64,000 nucleotides of DNA from Oleiagrimonas sp. C23AA (GTDB lineage Bacteria; Pseudomonadota; Gammaproteobacteria; Xanthomonadales; Rhodanobacteraceae). Positions 10,167-19,019 of the stretch are shown here, one piece after another; position 1 is the stretch's first letter, and each line of letters starts with the position of its first letter. Under the pieces are notes generated by a model, which worked only from the letters and a program-made list of their open reading frames with translations, did not search any database and was not told the origin of the DNA. The stretch is from positions 17,100 to 81,099 of the forward strand of contig NZ_JAARLY010000012.1 in NCBI RefSeq assembly GCF_011759385.1, in the 5' to 3' direction. Made by a program: the position numbers and the translations under genes.

Positions 10167-10214
10167 CCTCGAAGCCTACGCGCCACGCGCTTAACGTGGG
10201 CGTAGGCCTCGAGG
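10167..10214 (-). terminator. Strong 19-bp hairpin between pepN and lipoprotein gene
   Basis: CCTCGA, GCCTACGC and CCACG on the left pair with CGTGG, GCGTAGGC and TCGAGG on the right, with one mismatch, one bulge and a 7-base loop. On the minus strand it comes 9 bases after the pepN stop and is followed by TCGGTCTTAT, a poor U-tract. It probably ends or stabilises the pepN mRNA. Confidence 0.55.
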
Positions 10215-10222
10215 CAGGTTAA

Positions 10223-12874
10223 TCAGCCTTGCAGCGCGCGATCGATGATCTCGCCCAGGTTGGGTGAGTGACCACCCTTGGCCGACAGTTCGGCCAGCGC
10301 CTGATGGGCATGTTCGCGACGGCCCGGCTCGAGCTGACGCCAGCCGTTGAAGGCCGTGGCCAGGCGCGCGGCGACCTGCGGGTTGAGCGCATCCAGTTCG
10401 GCCAGCTGGGCGGTGAGGAAGCGATAGCCTTCGCCATCAGCGCGATGGAAGCCGGTCGGGTTCATGCGCGCAAAGCTGCCCAGCAGCGAATTGACGCGGT
10501 TGGGGTTACGCAGCGTGAAGGCGGCATCGCCCATCAAGCCCTGCACACGGGCGAGCGCGTCCTCGCCGGGCACCGCGGCCTGACTGGCAAACCACTTGTC
10601 CATGGCCAGCGGCTGGCCGTCGAAACGCTGGCGGAAGTCGGCGGCGGCCTCGTCCCCGGCGGTACCGCCCAGACGCAGCAGGCAGCGCAGCGCCGCCAGG
10701 CGGTCGCTCATGTCGCTCGCTTGTGCGTATTGATCCCTGGCCAGGGTGCAGGCGACCTCGGCATCGGCCAGGCACAGCAGCTCCAGCACGCGCCGCTTCA
10801 GGCGGCGGCGCGCCTGCGCCGGGCCGGAAAGGTCCACGCCACGTTGCGCGTGCAGCATGTCGTAGCGCGCTTTCAGCGCCTTGGCGCCCATGGTATCGGC
10901 CAGTGCCTGCTGCATGCGTCGGCGTGCGTCGTGTACCGCCTGCGGATCGTAGGCATCGACACGCTCGCTGAGTTCGGTTTCGCCTGGCGGCGTCAGCAGT
11001 TCGGCCAGCAGCGCCGGATCCAGGTCGGTGTCGTCAAACAGTGCGCCCAGCGCCTCGGTCCAGGTGGCCAGCGCGCTGTCGTCGTCGCCGTCATGCAGAC
11101 CATCGAAGGCACGCGAGGCCAGTTGCTGGCCGGCTTCCCAGCGGTTGTAGCCGTCAATGTCGTGACGCAGCAGCACGGCCAGCTGTTCCGGCGCGTAGTC
11201 GCACTCGAGAATGGCCGGCGCGGAAAAACCGCGCAGCAGCGATGGAATCGGCGCGGTGTCGATGTCCTCGAACACGAACGTCTGCTCGGCGCCATCGACC
11301 TCCAGCACGCGCTCAGGTGCGCCGGCTTCGGCCTCGCCGGGCATGCGCAGATCGAGCATGCGGCCATCGGCGGCAAACAACGCAGTTTTCACCGGCATCG
11401 GTACTGGTTGCTTGTCGCTTTGGCCCGGCGTGGCCGGGGTGTGCTGGCGCAGGGTCAGCGTGTACTGACGCGCCTGGGCATCATAGCGGCCTTCGGCCTG
11501 CAGACGTGGCGTACCGGCCTGACCGTACCAGGCCAGGTACTTGGAAAGATCCAGACCGTTGGCATCGCCCAGCGCGGCGAGGAAATCCTCGATGGTGGCC
11601 GCCTTGCCGTCGTTGCGCTCGAAGTAAAGGTCGGTGCCCTTGCGAAAACCGGCCTCGCCCAGGCGTCCTGCCAGCATGCGCACCAGTTCGGCGCCCTTCT
11701 CGTAGACGGTGGCGGTGTAGAAGTTGTTGATCTCGCGATAGGCGGCCGGGCGCACCGGATGCGCGAACGGGCCGGCATCTTCCGGGAACTGGCGCCGGCG
11801 CAGTGTGCCGACATCCTCGATGCGCTTGATGGCTTGTGAGTTCATGTCCGCCGAGAAGCTCTGCTCGCGGAACACGGTGAACCCTTCCTTCAGGCTGAGC
11901 TGGAACCAGTCGCGGCAGGTCACGCGGTTGCCGGACCAGTTATGGAAGTACTCATGCGCGACCACCGCCTCGACGCCGCGGTATTCCTCGTCGGTGGAGG
12001 TTTGCGGATCGGCCAGCAGGTACTTGGCGTTGAAGATGTTGAGGCCCTTGTTCTCCATCGCGCCCATGTTGAAATCATGGGTGGCGACGACGTGGAACAC
12101 GTCCAGGTCGTAGTTGCGACCGTAGGTGGCCTCGTCCCACTTCATCGAGCGCACCAGCGCGTCCATGGCGTAGTCGCATTGGCCAATGGCGTCGGCCTCG
12201 GCCCACAGGTTCAGCGTGACCGCGCGACCCTCGGCGGTGGTGTAGTCCTGGCTGATCTTCTCCAGGTGGCCGGCCACCAGTGCGAACAGGTACGCCGGTT
12301 TGGGGTGCGGATCGACGAAGCGCGCCCAGTGGCGGCCGTCGTCCAGCGTGCCTTCGCCATCGGGATTGCCGCCAGCCAGCAGCACCGGAAAGCGCTGGGC
12401 ATCGGCGCGCAGCGTCACCGTGTAGCGGGCCAGCACGTCGGGGCGATCCTGGAAATAGGTGATGCGGCGGAAGCCTTCGGCCTCGCACTGGGTCAGCAGG
12501 AACCCGGACTCGGCGCTGCCGGAAAGGTACAGGCCCTCCAGCGCGGTGTTCTTGGCCGGCTCGATGGCGACCTGGGTTTCCAGCACGCTGCCGTCACGCA
12601 CACCCTTGACGGTAAGGCGGTCGGCGTCGACGTGGTATTCCTCCGGCCCCAGTTCACGCTCGTCCAGTCGGATCGACAGCAGCTGCATGTGCTCGCCATT
12701 GAGCACCAGCGGCGTGCCGGGCGCGGCCGAACCGCGCAGCGTCAGGCGTGCATCGACCACGGTGCGCGCCACGTCCAGGTCGAAACTCAAGTCCACCGAC
12801 TCGATGCGCCAGGCCGGCGCCTGATAGTCGGTCAAACGGATGGTGGGATTGCTTTGTGCGTCGCGCATGTTCAT
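10223..12874 (-). CDS. pepN: Aminopeptidase N (M1 family)
   Basis: The protein is 883 aa, close to E. coli PepN (870). The exopeptidase motif GAMENKGLNIF and the zinc site HEYFHNWSGNR (His307, Glu308, His311) with the third ligand Glu330 in LKEGFTVFREQ give the gluzincin HEXXH-X18-E spacing. The C-terminal helical domain is typical of the bacterial PepN (DUF3458) type. It is a cytoplasmic zinc enzyme that removes N-terminal residues in the last stages of protein turnover. It is transcribed divergently from the aldose-epimerase gene across a 68-base gap. Confidence 0.97.
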   Translation of the reverse strand: MNMRDAQSNPTIRLTDYQAPAWRIESVDLSFDLDVARTVVDARLTLRGSAAPGTPLVLNGEHMQLLSIRLDERELGPEEYHVDADRLTVKGVRDGSVLETQVAIEPAKNTALEGLYLSGSAESGFLLTQCEAEGFRRITYFQDRPDVLARYTVTLRADAQRFPVLLAGGNPDGEGTLDDGRHWARFVDPHPKPAYLFALVAGHLEKISQDYTTAEGRAVTLNLWAEADAIGQCDYAMDALVRSMKWDEATYGRNYDLDVFHVVATHDFNMGAMENKGLNIFNAKYLLADPQTSTDEEYRGVEAVVAHEYFHNWSGNRVTCRDWFQLSLKEGFTVFREQSFSADMNSQAIKRIEDVGTLRRRQFPEDAGPFAHPVRPAAYREINNFYTATVYEKGAELVRMLAGRLGEAGFRKGTDLYFERNDGKAATIEDFLAALGDANGLDLSKYLAWYGQAGTPRLQAEGRYDAQARQYTLTLRQHTPATPGQSDKQPVPMPVKTALFAADGRMLDLRMPGEAEAGAPERVLEVDGAEQTFVFEDIDTAPIPSLLRGFSAPAILECDYAPEQLAVLLRHDIDGYNRWEAGQQLASRAFDGLHDGDDDSALATWTEALGALFDDTDLDPALLAELLTPPGETELSERVDAYDPQAVHDARRRMQQALADTMGAKALKARYDMLHAQRGVDLSGPAQARRRLKRRVLELLCLADAEVACTLARDQYAQASDMSDRLAALRCLLRLGGTAGDEAAADFRQRFDGQPLAMDKWFASQAAVPGEDALARVQGLMGDAAFTLRNPNRVNSLLGSFARMNPTGFHRADGEGYRFLTAQLAELDALNPQVAARLATAFNGWRQLEPGRREHAHQALAELSAKGGHSPNLGEIIDRALQG

Positions 12875-12942
12875 GAAACGAACGGCTTGTAGGCGGAAAC
12901 GTACAGGCTACCATGCGTGTTTCCCCCACTTAGGAACGGCGC

Positions 12943-13947
12943 ATGAGCGGCTATCAGATCGACGAGCTGGCCTTCGACGGACACGCGGCGTTACGCCTGC
13001 GCGCGCCGGACGGCACGCAGGTGATGTTGGCGCGACGCGGGGCGACGGTGCTGAGTATCCGCGTGCCCGGCGAGCAGGGCATGCACGAGTTGGCCGACAG
13101 CTACGTGGACGGCACCGATTTCGACTCCCTGAAAGGCTCGCGCTTCGCCATCATGGCGCCGTTCGCCAACCGCATCGACAAGGCGCGCTATCGCTTCGGC
13201 GGCAAGACCTACGACATGCAGCCGGGCGTGGATGAGGACAAGCGCGCGATCCGCCACGGCTTCGTGCGTGATGCGCTGTTCGAGCTTGAGTCGACCCAGG
13301 CCGATGCCGAGCAGGCCAAGGTGGTGCTGCGTTTCGATGGCATCCGCCCCGGTGCGTTCGACGGCTATCCGTTCGCCATCGATCTGCGTGTCAGCTTCAC
13401 GCTGCGCGAAGGGGCGCTGTCTTTATCGGTGGACATGCACAACACCGGCGAAGAGTCGGCGCCGTGTTTCTTCGGCTGGCATCCGTACCTGCGCCCGGGC
13501 AGCACGCCGGTCGACAGCTGGGTGCTGACCGTGCCGGCCGAAAAAGGCGTGCGCACCGACGAGGCCTTGCTGCCATTGCCGGGCGAAGCGGCCTACGTGG
13601 CGCTGGACGACTGGCCCGAGCGCGATTACCGCCGAGGCGATGTCATTGGTGAGCGCCATATTGATGCCGGCTATGTCGGTCTGGTCTCCGATGCCGAAGG
13701 TTGCGTGCGCTCCCAACTGACCGATCCGGCCAGCGGCCGCACCATCACCATGTGGCAACACAGCGGCGTGGCGCTGATGTTCACCGGCGATACGCTGTCG
13801 CGTGATCCGCGCACCTCGGTGGCGATGGAGCCGATGCAGTCGATGACCAACGCCTTCAACCGCGAGGACTGCGTTGACGAGATCACCCTGGCCGCCGGCG
13901 CGCGTCACGTCTATCACTGCGGTCTGGCCTGGAGTGGCGGCCAGTGA
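12943..13947 (+). CDS. Aldose 1-epimerase family protein
   Basis: The protein is 334 aa. The ATG follows AGGAACGG. It has the galactose-mutarotase-like beta-sandwich pattern: an early GATVLSIRVP, then FAIMAPFANRI with the substrate Arg, RHGF containing a catalytic-type His, and CFFGWHPYLRPG with the second His region. It is expected to interconvert alpha and beta anomers of a hexose; the precise sugar is unknown, because GalM and YihR/YeaD-like subfamilies look alike at this level. It overlaps the next gene by four bases (GTGA), so the two are translationally coupled. Confidence 0.85.
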   Translation: MSGYQIDELAFDGHAALRLRAPDGTQVMLARRGATVLSIRVPGEQGMHELADSYVDGTDFDSLKGSRFAIMAPFANRIDKARYRFGGKTYDMQPGVDEDKRAIRHGFVRDALFELESTQADAEQAKVVLRFDGIRPGAFDGYPFAIDLRVSFTLREGALSLSVDMHNTGEESAPCFFGWHPYLRPGSTPVDSWVLTVPAEKGVRTDEALLPLPGEAAYVALDDWPERDYRRGDVIGERHIDAGYVGLVSDAEGCVRSQLTDPASGRTITMWQHSGVALMFTGDTLSRDPRTSVAMEPMQSMTNAFNREDCVDEITLAAGARHVYHCGLAWSGGQ

Positions 13948-14903
13948 GTGACGGTTGGGACTATCTGCCGAATATCGCCGCGGTGCGCGATGCCGCGGCA
14001 CGTATCGCCGGCCACGCTCGCGTCACGCCGGTGCTCAGCGATGCCGCGCTGGACTTGGCCTGCGACGCGTGCGTGTTCTTCAAGGCCGAACATCTGCAGC
14101 GTGGCGGCGCCTTCAAGTTTCGTGGCGCCTGCAACGCGGTGTGGTCGCTGGATGATCAGCAAGCTGCGCGCGGCGTGGTCACGCATTCATCCGGCAATCA
14201 CGGCACCGCACTGGCGCTGGCGGCAGCCACGCGCGGCGTGCAGGCACACGTGGTGGTGCCCGATGGCGCGGTGAAGGCCAAGCTGGCCGCCATTGCCGGC
14301 GCCGGCGCGGTATTGCACCGCTGCGCGGCGACGCAGGCCTCGCGCGAGCAGGCCGCGGCCAATGTGGTAGCGGCGACCGGTGGCAGCCTGGTGCATCCGT
14401 ACGCCGACGCGCGAGTCATTGCCGGGCAGGGCACGGCGGCGCTGGAACTGCTGCAACAGGTGCCGGATCTGGAGGTGTTGCTGACGCCGATGGGCGGCGG
14501 TGGTTTGATCGCCGGTACCGCCATGGTTGCCGCGGCGCTGCACCCGGGGCTCAAGGTCATGGCCGCTGAGCCGGAAGGTGCCGCCGATGCCATCGCCTCG
14601 CTGGCCGCCGGTCATCGCGTCACCGATATCGTGCCCGACACGCTTTGCGATGGGCTGCGCGCCACGCTGGGCGAGGTCAACCTCAAGGCACTGCAGAGCC
14701 ATGGTGTCACCGTGCTGCCGGTCAGCGACGAGGAAACCATCGCCGCCATGCGCCGGATTTGGCGGGTACTGAAGCAAACCGTGGAGCCCTCCAGCGCCAC
14801 CGTGCTGGCCGCGTTGTTGCGCCATCACGAGCATTTTGCCGGCAAGCGCGTCGGTGTGATTCTGACCGGTGGCAACGTCGATCTGGAGGCATTGCCGTGG
14901 TAA
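13944..14903 (+). CDS. Threonine/serine dehydratase-like PLP enzyme (no regulatory domain)
   Basis: The protein is 319 aa with a GTG start overlapping the stop of the previous gene. It is a fold-type II PLP enzyme: Lys in RGGAFKFRGA forms the Schiff base, SSGNHGTALALAA binds the substrate, and MGGGGLIAGT binds the PLP phosphate. Unlike IlvA elsewhere in this window it lacks the C-terminal ACT-like domains, so it resembles catabolic threonine dehydratase or serine racemase/dehydratase. The exact substrate cannot be told from sequence. Its last seven bases overlap the start of tag. Confidence 0.85.
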   Translation: MSDGWDYLPNIAAVRDAAARIAGHARVTPVLSDAALDLACDACVFFKAEHLQRGGAFKFRGACNAVWSLDDQQAARGVVTHSSGNHGTALALAAATRGVQAHVVVPDGAVKAKLAAIAGAGAVLHRCAATQASREQAAANVVAATGGSLVHPYADARVIAGQGTAALELLQQVPDLEVLLTPMGGGGLIAGTAMVAAALHPGLKVMAAEPEGAADAIASLAAGHRVTDIVPDTLCDGLRATLGEVNLKALQSHGVTVLPVSDEETIAAMRRIWRVLKQTVEPSSATVLAALLRHHEHFAGKRVGVILTGGNVDLEALPW

Positions 14904-15469
14904 CCGGCGCCGACTGTGCCTGGCCGCTGCATCGGGCCATCGAGCGCGACTATCACGATGCCGAATGGGGCGTGCCCGAACACGACGATCGCGCGCTGTT
15001 TGAGCTGCTTTGCCTGGAAGGCCAGCAGGCCGGGCTGTCCTGGTACACGGTGTTGTCCAAACGCGCTCGTTATCGCGAGGTGTTCCACGGCTTTCGTATC
15101 GACGCGGTGGCGGCGATGGAAGATGCCGATGTCGAGGCCGCGCTGAGCGATGCCGGGCTGATTCGCCATCGCGCCAAGCTGTTTGCCATTCGCGACAACG
15201 CGCGCGCCGCGCAGGCGCTGATCGCCCGCCATGGCTCGCTGGACGCCTTTGTCTGGAGCTTTGTCGACGGCGCGCCACGGCAGAACCGTTTCCGTCAGGC
15301 CTCGCAGATTCCGGCGCAGACCGACGCCTCGCGCGCGCTCAGCCGGGCATTGAAGCGCGAGGGTTTCCGCTTCGTCGGCCCGACCACCTGCTATGCGTTC
15401 ATGCAGGCGGCCGGTCTGGTCAATGATCATCTGGCCGGCTGTCCGCGCCAGGCATCGCTGGGCGGCTGA
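14897..15469 (+). CDS. tag: DNA-3-methyladenine glycosylase I
   Basis: The protein is 190 aa, the same size as E. coli Tag (187). The GTG start is chosen because GGAGG lies seven bases before it and because the homologous region begins right there. Conserved parts include DYHDAEWGVPEHDD, LCLEGQQAGLSWYTVL, FVWSFV, GFRFVGPTTCYAFMQA and GLVNDH. It excises 3-methyladenine from alkylated DNA (helix-hairpin-helix superfamily, zinc-binding tail). The first Cys of the zinc site is the early DCAW and a late Cys sits in AGCP. It overlaps the preceding dehydratase gene by seven bases. Confidence 0.95.
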   Translation: MVTGADCAWPLHRAIERDYHDAEWGVPEHDDRALFELLCLEGQQAGLSWYTVLSKRARYREVFHGFRIDAVAAMEDADVEAALSDAGLIRHRAKLFAIRDNARAAQALIARHGSLDAFVWSFVDGAPRQNRFRQASQIPAQTDASRALSRALKREGFRFVGPTTCYAFMQAAGLVNDHLAGCPRQASLGG

Positions 15470-15537
15470 CGCTTCACCCGTCGCTCACGCGAATCGGGTT
15501 GCCATGGTGCGAGGTTTTTCGCGCAAGGATCGTCGCC

Positions 15538-16431
15538 ATGGCGCGCATTCGCATCGGTATCTCTGGCTGGCGTTACCAGCCCTGGCGAGGGGTGTTCTAC
15601 CCCGATGACCTGCCGCAACGGCGCGAGCTGGCATACGCCTCGCGCCAGTTCGCCTGCATCGAACTCAACGGCTCGTTCTACTCGCTGCAGACGCCGGATC
15701 GCTATCGTGACTGGTATCGGTCCACGCCGTCGGGCTTTGTGTTTGCGGTGAAGGGGCCGCGCTACATCACGCACATCCGCCGTTTGCGCGAGGTGCGCAC
15801 GGCGCTGGCCAATTTCTTCGCTTCTGGCGTGCTGGCGCTGGAAGAAAAACTCGGGCCGATGCTCTGGCAGCTGCCGCCCAGCTTGCGTTATGACGAAGAC
15901 TTGCTGGAAGCCTTCCTCAAGCTGCTGCCCAAGGACACCGATGCGGCCGGTGCGCTGGCCGCCGGGCACGATGATCACCTGAAAACCCGCGGCCTGCTGC
16001 ACAGCCGGCAGCGCCATCGTCTGCGTCATGCCCTGGAAGTGCGCCACGACTCGTTCTGCGATGCACGGCTGATACGCCAACTGCGCCGACACGGCGTGGC
16101 GCTGGTGGTGGCCGACAGCGACGGGCGCTGGCCGGTGATGCATGATGTCACCGCCGGATTCATGTACCTGCGCCTGCACGGGCAGGGCGAGCTGTACGCC
16201 GGCGGCTACGATGATCAGGCGCTGGATGCCTGGGCCAAGCGCCTGCGTGCCTGGCACCGAGCCGGCCAGCCGCAGGATGCGCAGCTCATATCCGATGCCG
16301 CGCCACCTGCGCGTCAGGCACGCGACATCTACCTGTTCTTCGACAACGACCAGAAAGTGCGCGCGCCGCATGACGCGCGGGCGTTGATGCAGCGGCTCCA
16401 TCTTGCCTGGGGCGAGGCGCGGGAGACTTAA
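15538..16431 (+). CDS. DUF72 family protein
   Basis: The protein is 297 aa. The start is at the ATG with AAGGAT eight bases upstream; an earlier in-frame ATG (15499) is possible but lacks the domain start. The TIM-barrel DUF72 pattern is clear: RIGISGWRYQPWRGVFYP at the N-terminus, IELNGSFYSLQ, FVFAVKGPRYITH, LEVRHDSF and YLRLHG. The family (E. coli YecE) has no established reaction. The stop overlaps the trehalase stop on the other strand by four bases, so transcription of the two genes converges with no spacer. Confidence 0.9.
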   Translation: MARIRIGISGWRYQPWRGVFYPDDLPQRRELAYASRQFACIELNGSFYSLQTPDRYRDWYRSTPSGFVFAVKGPRYITHIRRLREVRTALANFFASGVLALEEKLGPMLWQLPPSLRYDEDLLEAFLKLLPKDTDAAGALAAGHDDHLKTRGLLHSRQRHRLRHALEVRHDSFCDARLIRQLRRHGVALVVADSDGRWPVMHDVTAGFMYLRLHGQGELYAGGYDDQALDAWAKRLRAWHRAGQPQDAQLISDAAPPARQARDIYLFFDNDQKVRAPHDARALMQRLHLAWGEARET

Positions 16432-18038
16432 CTGCGCGGGCGCACGCGTCCGGCGCGGCAGCCGTGGGCGTGATGGCGCGGGTCTTCGTGCAGCAGGCGG
16501 CGGGTGACGCCGTTGGTCCAGCCAAAGCCATCCTGCAGGGGGTATTCACCGCCGCCGCCCATGGACTGGCCGGAAATCTCGTGCAGCACGTATTTCTCCA
16601 CCAGTTTGGCTTTGTGCTCATAGACGGCGCCGACGGTGTGCAGCCAGCGATGGGCGATGCTGTCGGCCAGGCGCATTTCTCCGTAGCGGCGCAGACCCAT
16701 GACCGCCATCCATTGCAGCGGTGCCCAGCCATTGGGGCGATCCCACTGTTCGTGGCTGTCATATTCGGTGGTACCCAGGCCACCCTCCTGCAACAGGCGC
16801 TGGCGCAGCGTCTGCGCACTGGCATCGGCTTGAGCCTGCGTGGCCAGCCCGGTGAACAGCGGCACCGCGGCGGCTGCGGTCAGGCATTGGCGGCATTGCT
16901 CGCGTTCGATGTCCAAGTCGAAAAAGGCGCCTTCGCGGGCATCCCACATGTGCTGCGATATGGCCTTGCGGCGGGACTCGGCGTGGCGGTCGAAGGTTTC
17001 GGCGGTGGCCAGGTCGCCGCTGCGACGCGCCAGGTGCGCGATGGTGTGTTCCAGCGTGAACATGAAGGCATTCAGATCGACGGGCGCCAGCGACGTGGTA
17101 CGGATGGTGGCCAGGTCGTCCGCGCCGTCGAGCCAGCGCGTGCTGAAGTCCCAGCCCGACGCCGCCGCCGCGCGCAGGTCGCGGTATACCTCGTCGGCGG
17201 GTCGTGAGCTGCGGGCGGCGGTGGCGACATCTTCGCGATAGGACTCTTCACGCGGTTCGGCACGCAGGTCCCAGTAACGATTGAGCAAGCTGCCATCGTC
17301 CAGCCGCACGACGTGCTCGTGGGCGTCACCGGATTTCAGGTCCTGGGCGCCGCGCATCCAGAACGCATATTCGCGTTTGAGCTGTGGCAGATGATCCAGC
17401 GCATGGCCCACGCCACGATCCTCCAGCAGCTTCACCATCAGCGCGAACACCGGCGGCTGCGAGCGGCTCAGATAGTAGGTACGCGTGCCGTTGGGCACGT
17501 GGCCGTAGGTGTCGATCAGGTAGGCGAAATTGTTGGCCATGGTGCGCAGCAGATGCGGGCGTCCGCTCTCGGCCAGGCCAAGCATGGTGAAGTATGAGTC
17601 CCAGTAGTACATCTCGTCGAAACGCCCGCCGGGCACCACGTAGTCGTAAGGCAGCGGCAGCAGTGAACTGTGGGCGGGATGCTCGTGTGGATGACGGGTA
17701 AGCACATCCCACAAGGTATCGATGTGGTCGGTAAGCGACTGGTCCGGGTCGGACTGGTAATGGCTTTCGTGTATCTGGCGGCACTCGAAATGCGCACGCA
17801 CGAAGCGGGAAAGATCAAAGCCGTGCTCGCTCTTTTCGCGGCGATAGCGCTCCAGGATGCGCGCCGGGTCGTCGCTTGGCACACAGTCGACGAAGGTCTT
17901 GCAGTCGTCGAAGATGCCGCCCATCTGCACGTCGACGAACAGCTCCTGGTAGCGCTCGGCCGGGCTGAGCGTGTCCGAGGGCGCCACGTGCGGCAGTGCC
18001 GGACCGGGCTCGGGCAAGGTGGTGGTCTTACTGTTCAT
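16428..18038 (-). CDS. treF: Cytoplasmic alpha,alpha-trehalase (GH37)
   Basis: The protein is 536 aa, like E. coli TreF (549). There is no signal peptide, so the cytoplasmic TreF type is preferred over periplasmic TreA. Both trehalase signatures are present: PGGRFDEMYYWDSYF and QWDRPNGWAP, with the terminal glycine-rich GGGGEYPLQDGFGWTNGV. It splits trehalose into two glucose. The ATG chosen overlaps the last 11 bases of the upstream SDR gene, indicating coupling; the earlier in-frame codons lie inside the SDR gene. Confidence 0.93.
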   Translation of the reverse strand: MNSKTTTLPEPGPALPHVAPSDTLSPAERYQELFVDVQMGGIFDDCKTFVDCVPSDDPARILERYRREKSEHGFDLSRFVRAHFECRQIHESHYQSDPDQSLTDHIDTLWDVLTRHPHEHPAHSSLLPLPYDYVVPGGRFDEMYYWDSYFTMLGLAESGRPHLLRTMANNFAYLIDTYGHVPNGTRTYYLSRSQPPVFALMVKLLEDRGVGHALDHLPQLKREYAFWMRGAQDLKSGDAHEHVVRLDDGSLLNRYWDLRAEPREESYREDVATAARSSRPADEVYRDLRAAAASGWDFSTRWLDGADDLATIRTTSLAPVDLNAFMFTLEHTIAHLARRSGDLATAETFDRHAESRRKAISQHMWDAREGAFFDLDIEREQCRQCLTAAAAVPLFTGLATQAQADASAQTLRQRLLQEGGLGTTEYDSHEQWDRPNGWAPLQWMAVMGLRRYGEMRLADSIAHRWLHTVGAVYEHKAKLVEKYVLHEISGQSMGGGGEYPLQDGFGWTNGVTRRLLHEDPRHHAHGCRAGRVRPRS

Positions 18039-18795
18039 GGTAGTTCCACAGCAGGCCCCCATCGACGAACAGCGTGGTGCCGGTGACATAGGCGGCCTCG
18101 TCGGAGGCTAGGAACACCGCCGCGGCGGCGACATCGGAAGGCTCGCCCAGGCGGTTCATGGGAATATTGGCCAGCAGTGTTTCTACCTTGTCCGGCTGGC
18201 TCATCAGCGAGGCATTGATGGGCGTCTTGATGGCGCCAGGCGCGATGTTGTTGACGGCAATGTTCAATGGCGCCAGCTCCACTGCCAGGTTGCGCATCAG
18301 CATTTTCAGCCCGCCCTTGCTGGCGCAATAGCTGGCAAAGTGTGGAAACGGCAGTTCCTCATGCACCGAGCTGATATTGACGATGCGTCCGGCGCGGCCG
18401 GTGTCCTTCAGGTGCCGGGCAAAGGCCTGCGTGACGAAGAACACGCCTTTGAGGTTCACCCCCAGCACCAGCTCGTAGTCTTCCTCGGTGACGTCGAGAA
18501 ACTCCGCCCGGCGCTCGACACCGGCGTTGTTGACCAGCACGTCGATGCGTCCCATCTGGCGCACGCCTTGTTCGACCACGTCGCGGTCGGCGTCAACGCG
18601 GCCGATGTCACCGCTGACCACGCAGCCGTCGGCGCCGGCTTTATGCACCAGGTCCAGGGTTTGTTCGGCCTTGGCATTGTCCTGCCGGTCTTCGACGATG
18701 ACGTGAGCGCCTTCTTCGGCAAAGCGCACCGCCAGCGCGCGGCCGATACCCTGGCCGGCTCCGGTCACCATGATCACCTTGTTTTCCAGCCGCAT
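18028..18795 (-). CDS. SDR-family oxidoreductase (glucose 1-dehydrogenase-like)
   Basis: The protein is 255 aa, starting at the ATG with AGAGG six bases upstream. It is a classical short-chain dehydrogenase: the cofactor motif TGAGQGIG, NNAG, and the catalytic triad with NISSVHE (Ser) and YCASK (Tyr, Lys). The C-terminal TGTTLFVDGG is as in glucose 1-dehydrogenases. Overlap with the trehalase gene suggests a link: trehalase releases glucose and an SDR of this type could oxidise it to gluconolactone. That link is inferred from gene order only. The substrate is unproven. Confidence 0.85.
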   Translation of the reverse strand: MRLENKVIMVTGAGQGIGRALAVRFAEEGAHVIVEDRQDNAKAEQTLDLVHKAGADGCVVSGDIGRVDADRDVVEQGVRQMGRIDVLVNNAGVERRAEFLDVTEEDYELVLGVNLKGVFFVTQAFARHLKDTGRAGRIVNISSVHEELPFPHFASYCASKGGLKMLMRNLAVELAPLNIAVNNIAPGAIKTPINASLMSQPDKVETLLANIPMNRLGEPSDVAAAAVFLASDEAAYVTGTTLFVDGGLLWNYHEQ

Positions 18796-19019
18796 GTCGC
18801 GCCTCTGCATGTTCACCGGCTGGGGACGCCGGTTTTGGGATGATGGTGCGCGCGCGAAAGTGGTCGGAATGTGTGTAATGCACGCGCGCCGACAGGGGCG
18901 TCAGCGTCGGGTCATGAAGGTGCCCGCATCCGGCCATAAATGGCCGGGTGCGCTCGGGCATACTCGGAGTTCGTGCTTGCTTTTGCGTCCCAAGTGGCCC
19001 GTTTTCAAGGAAGGTGGTG

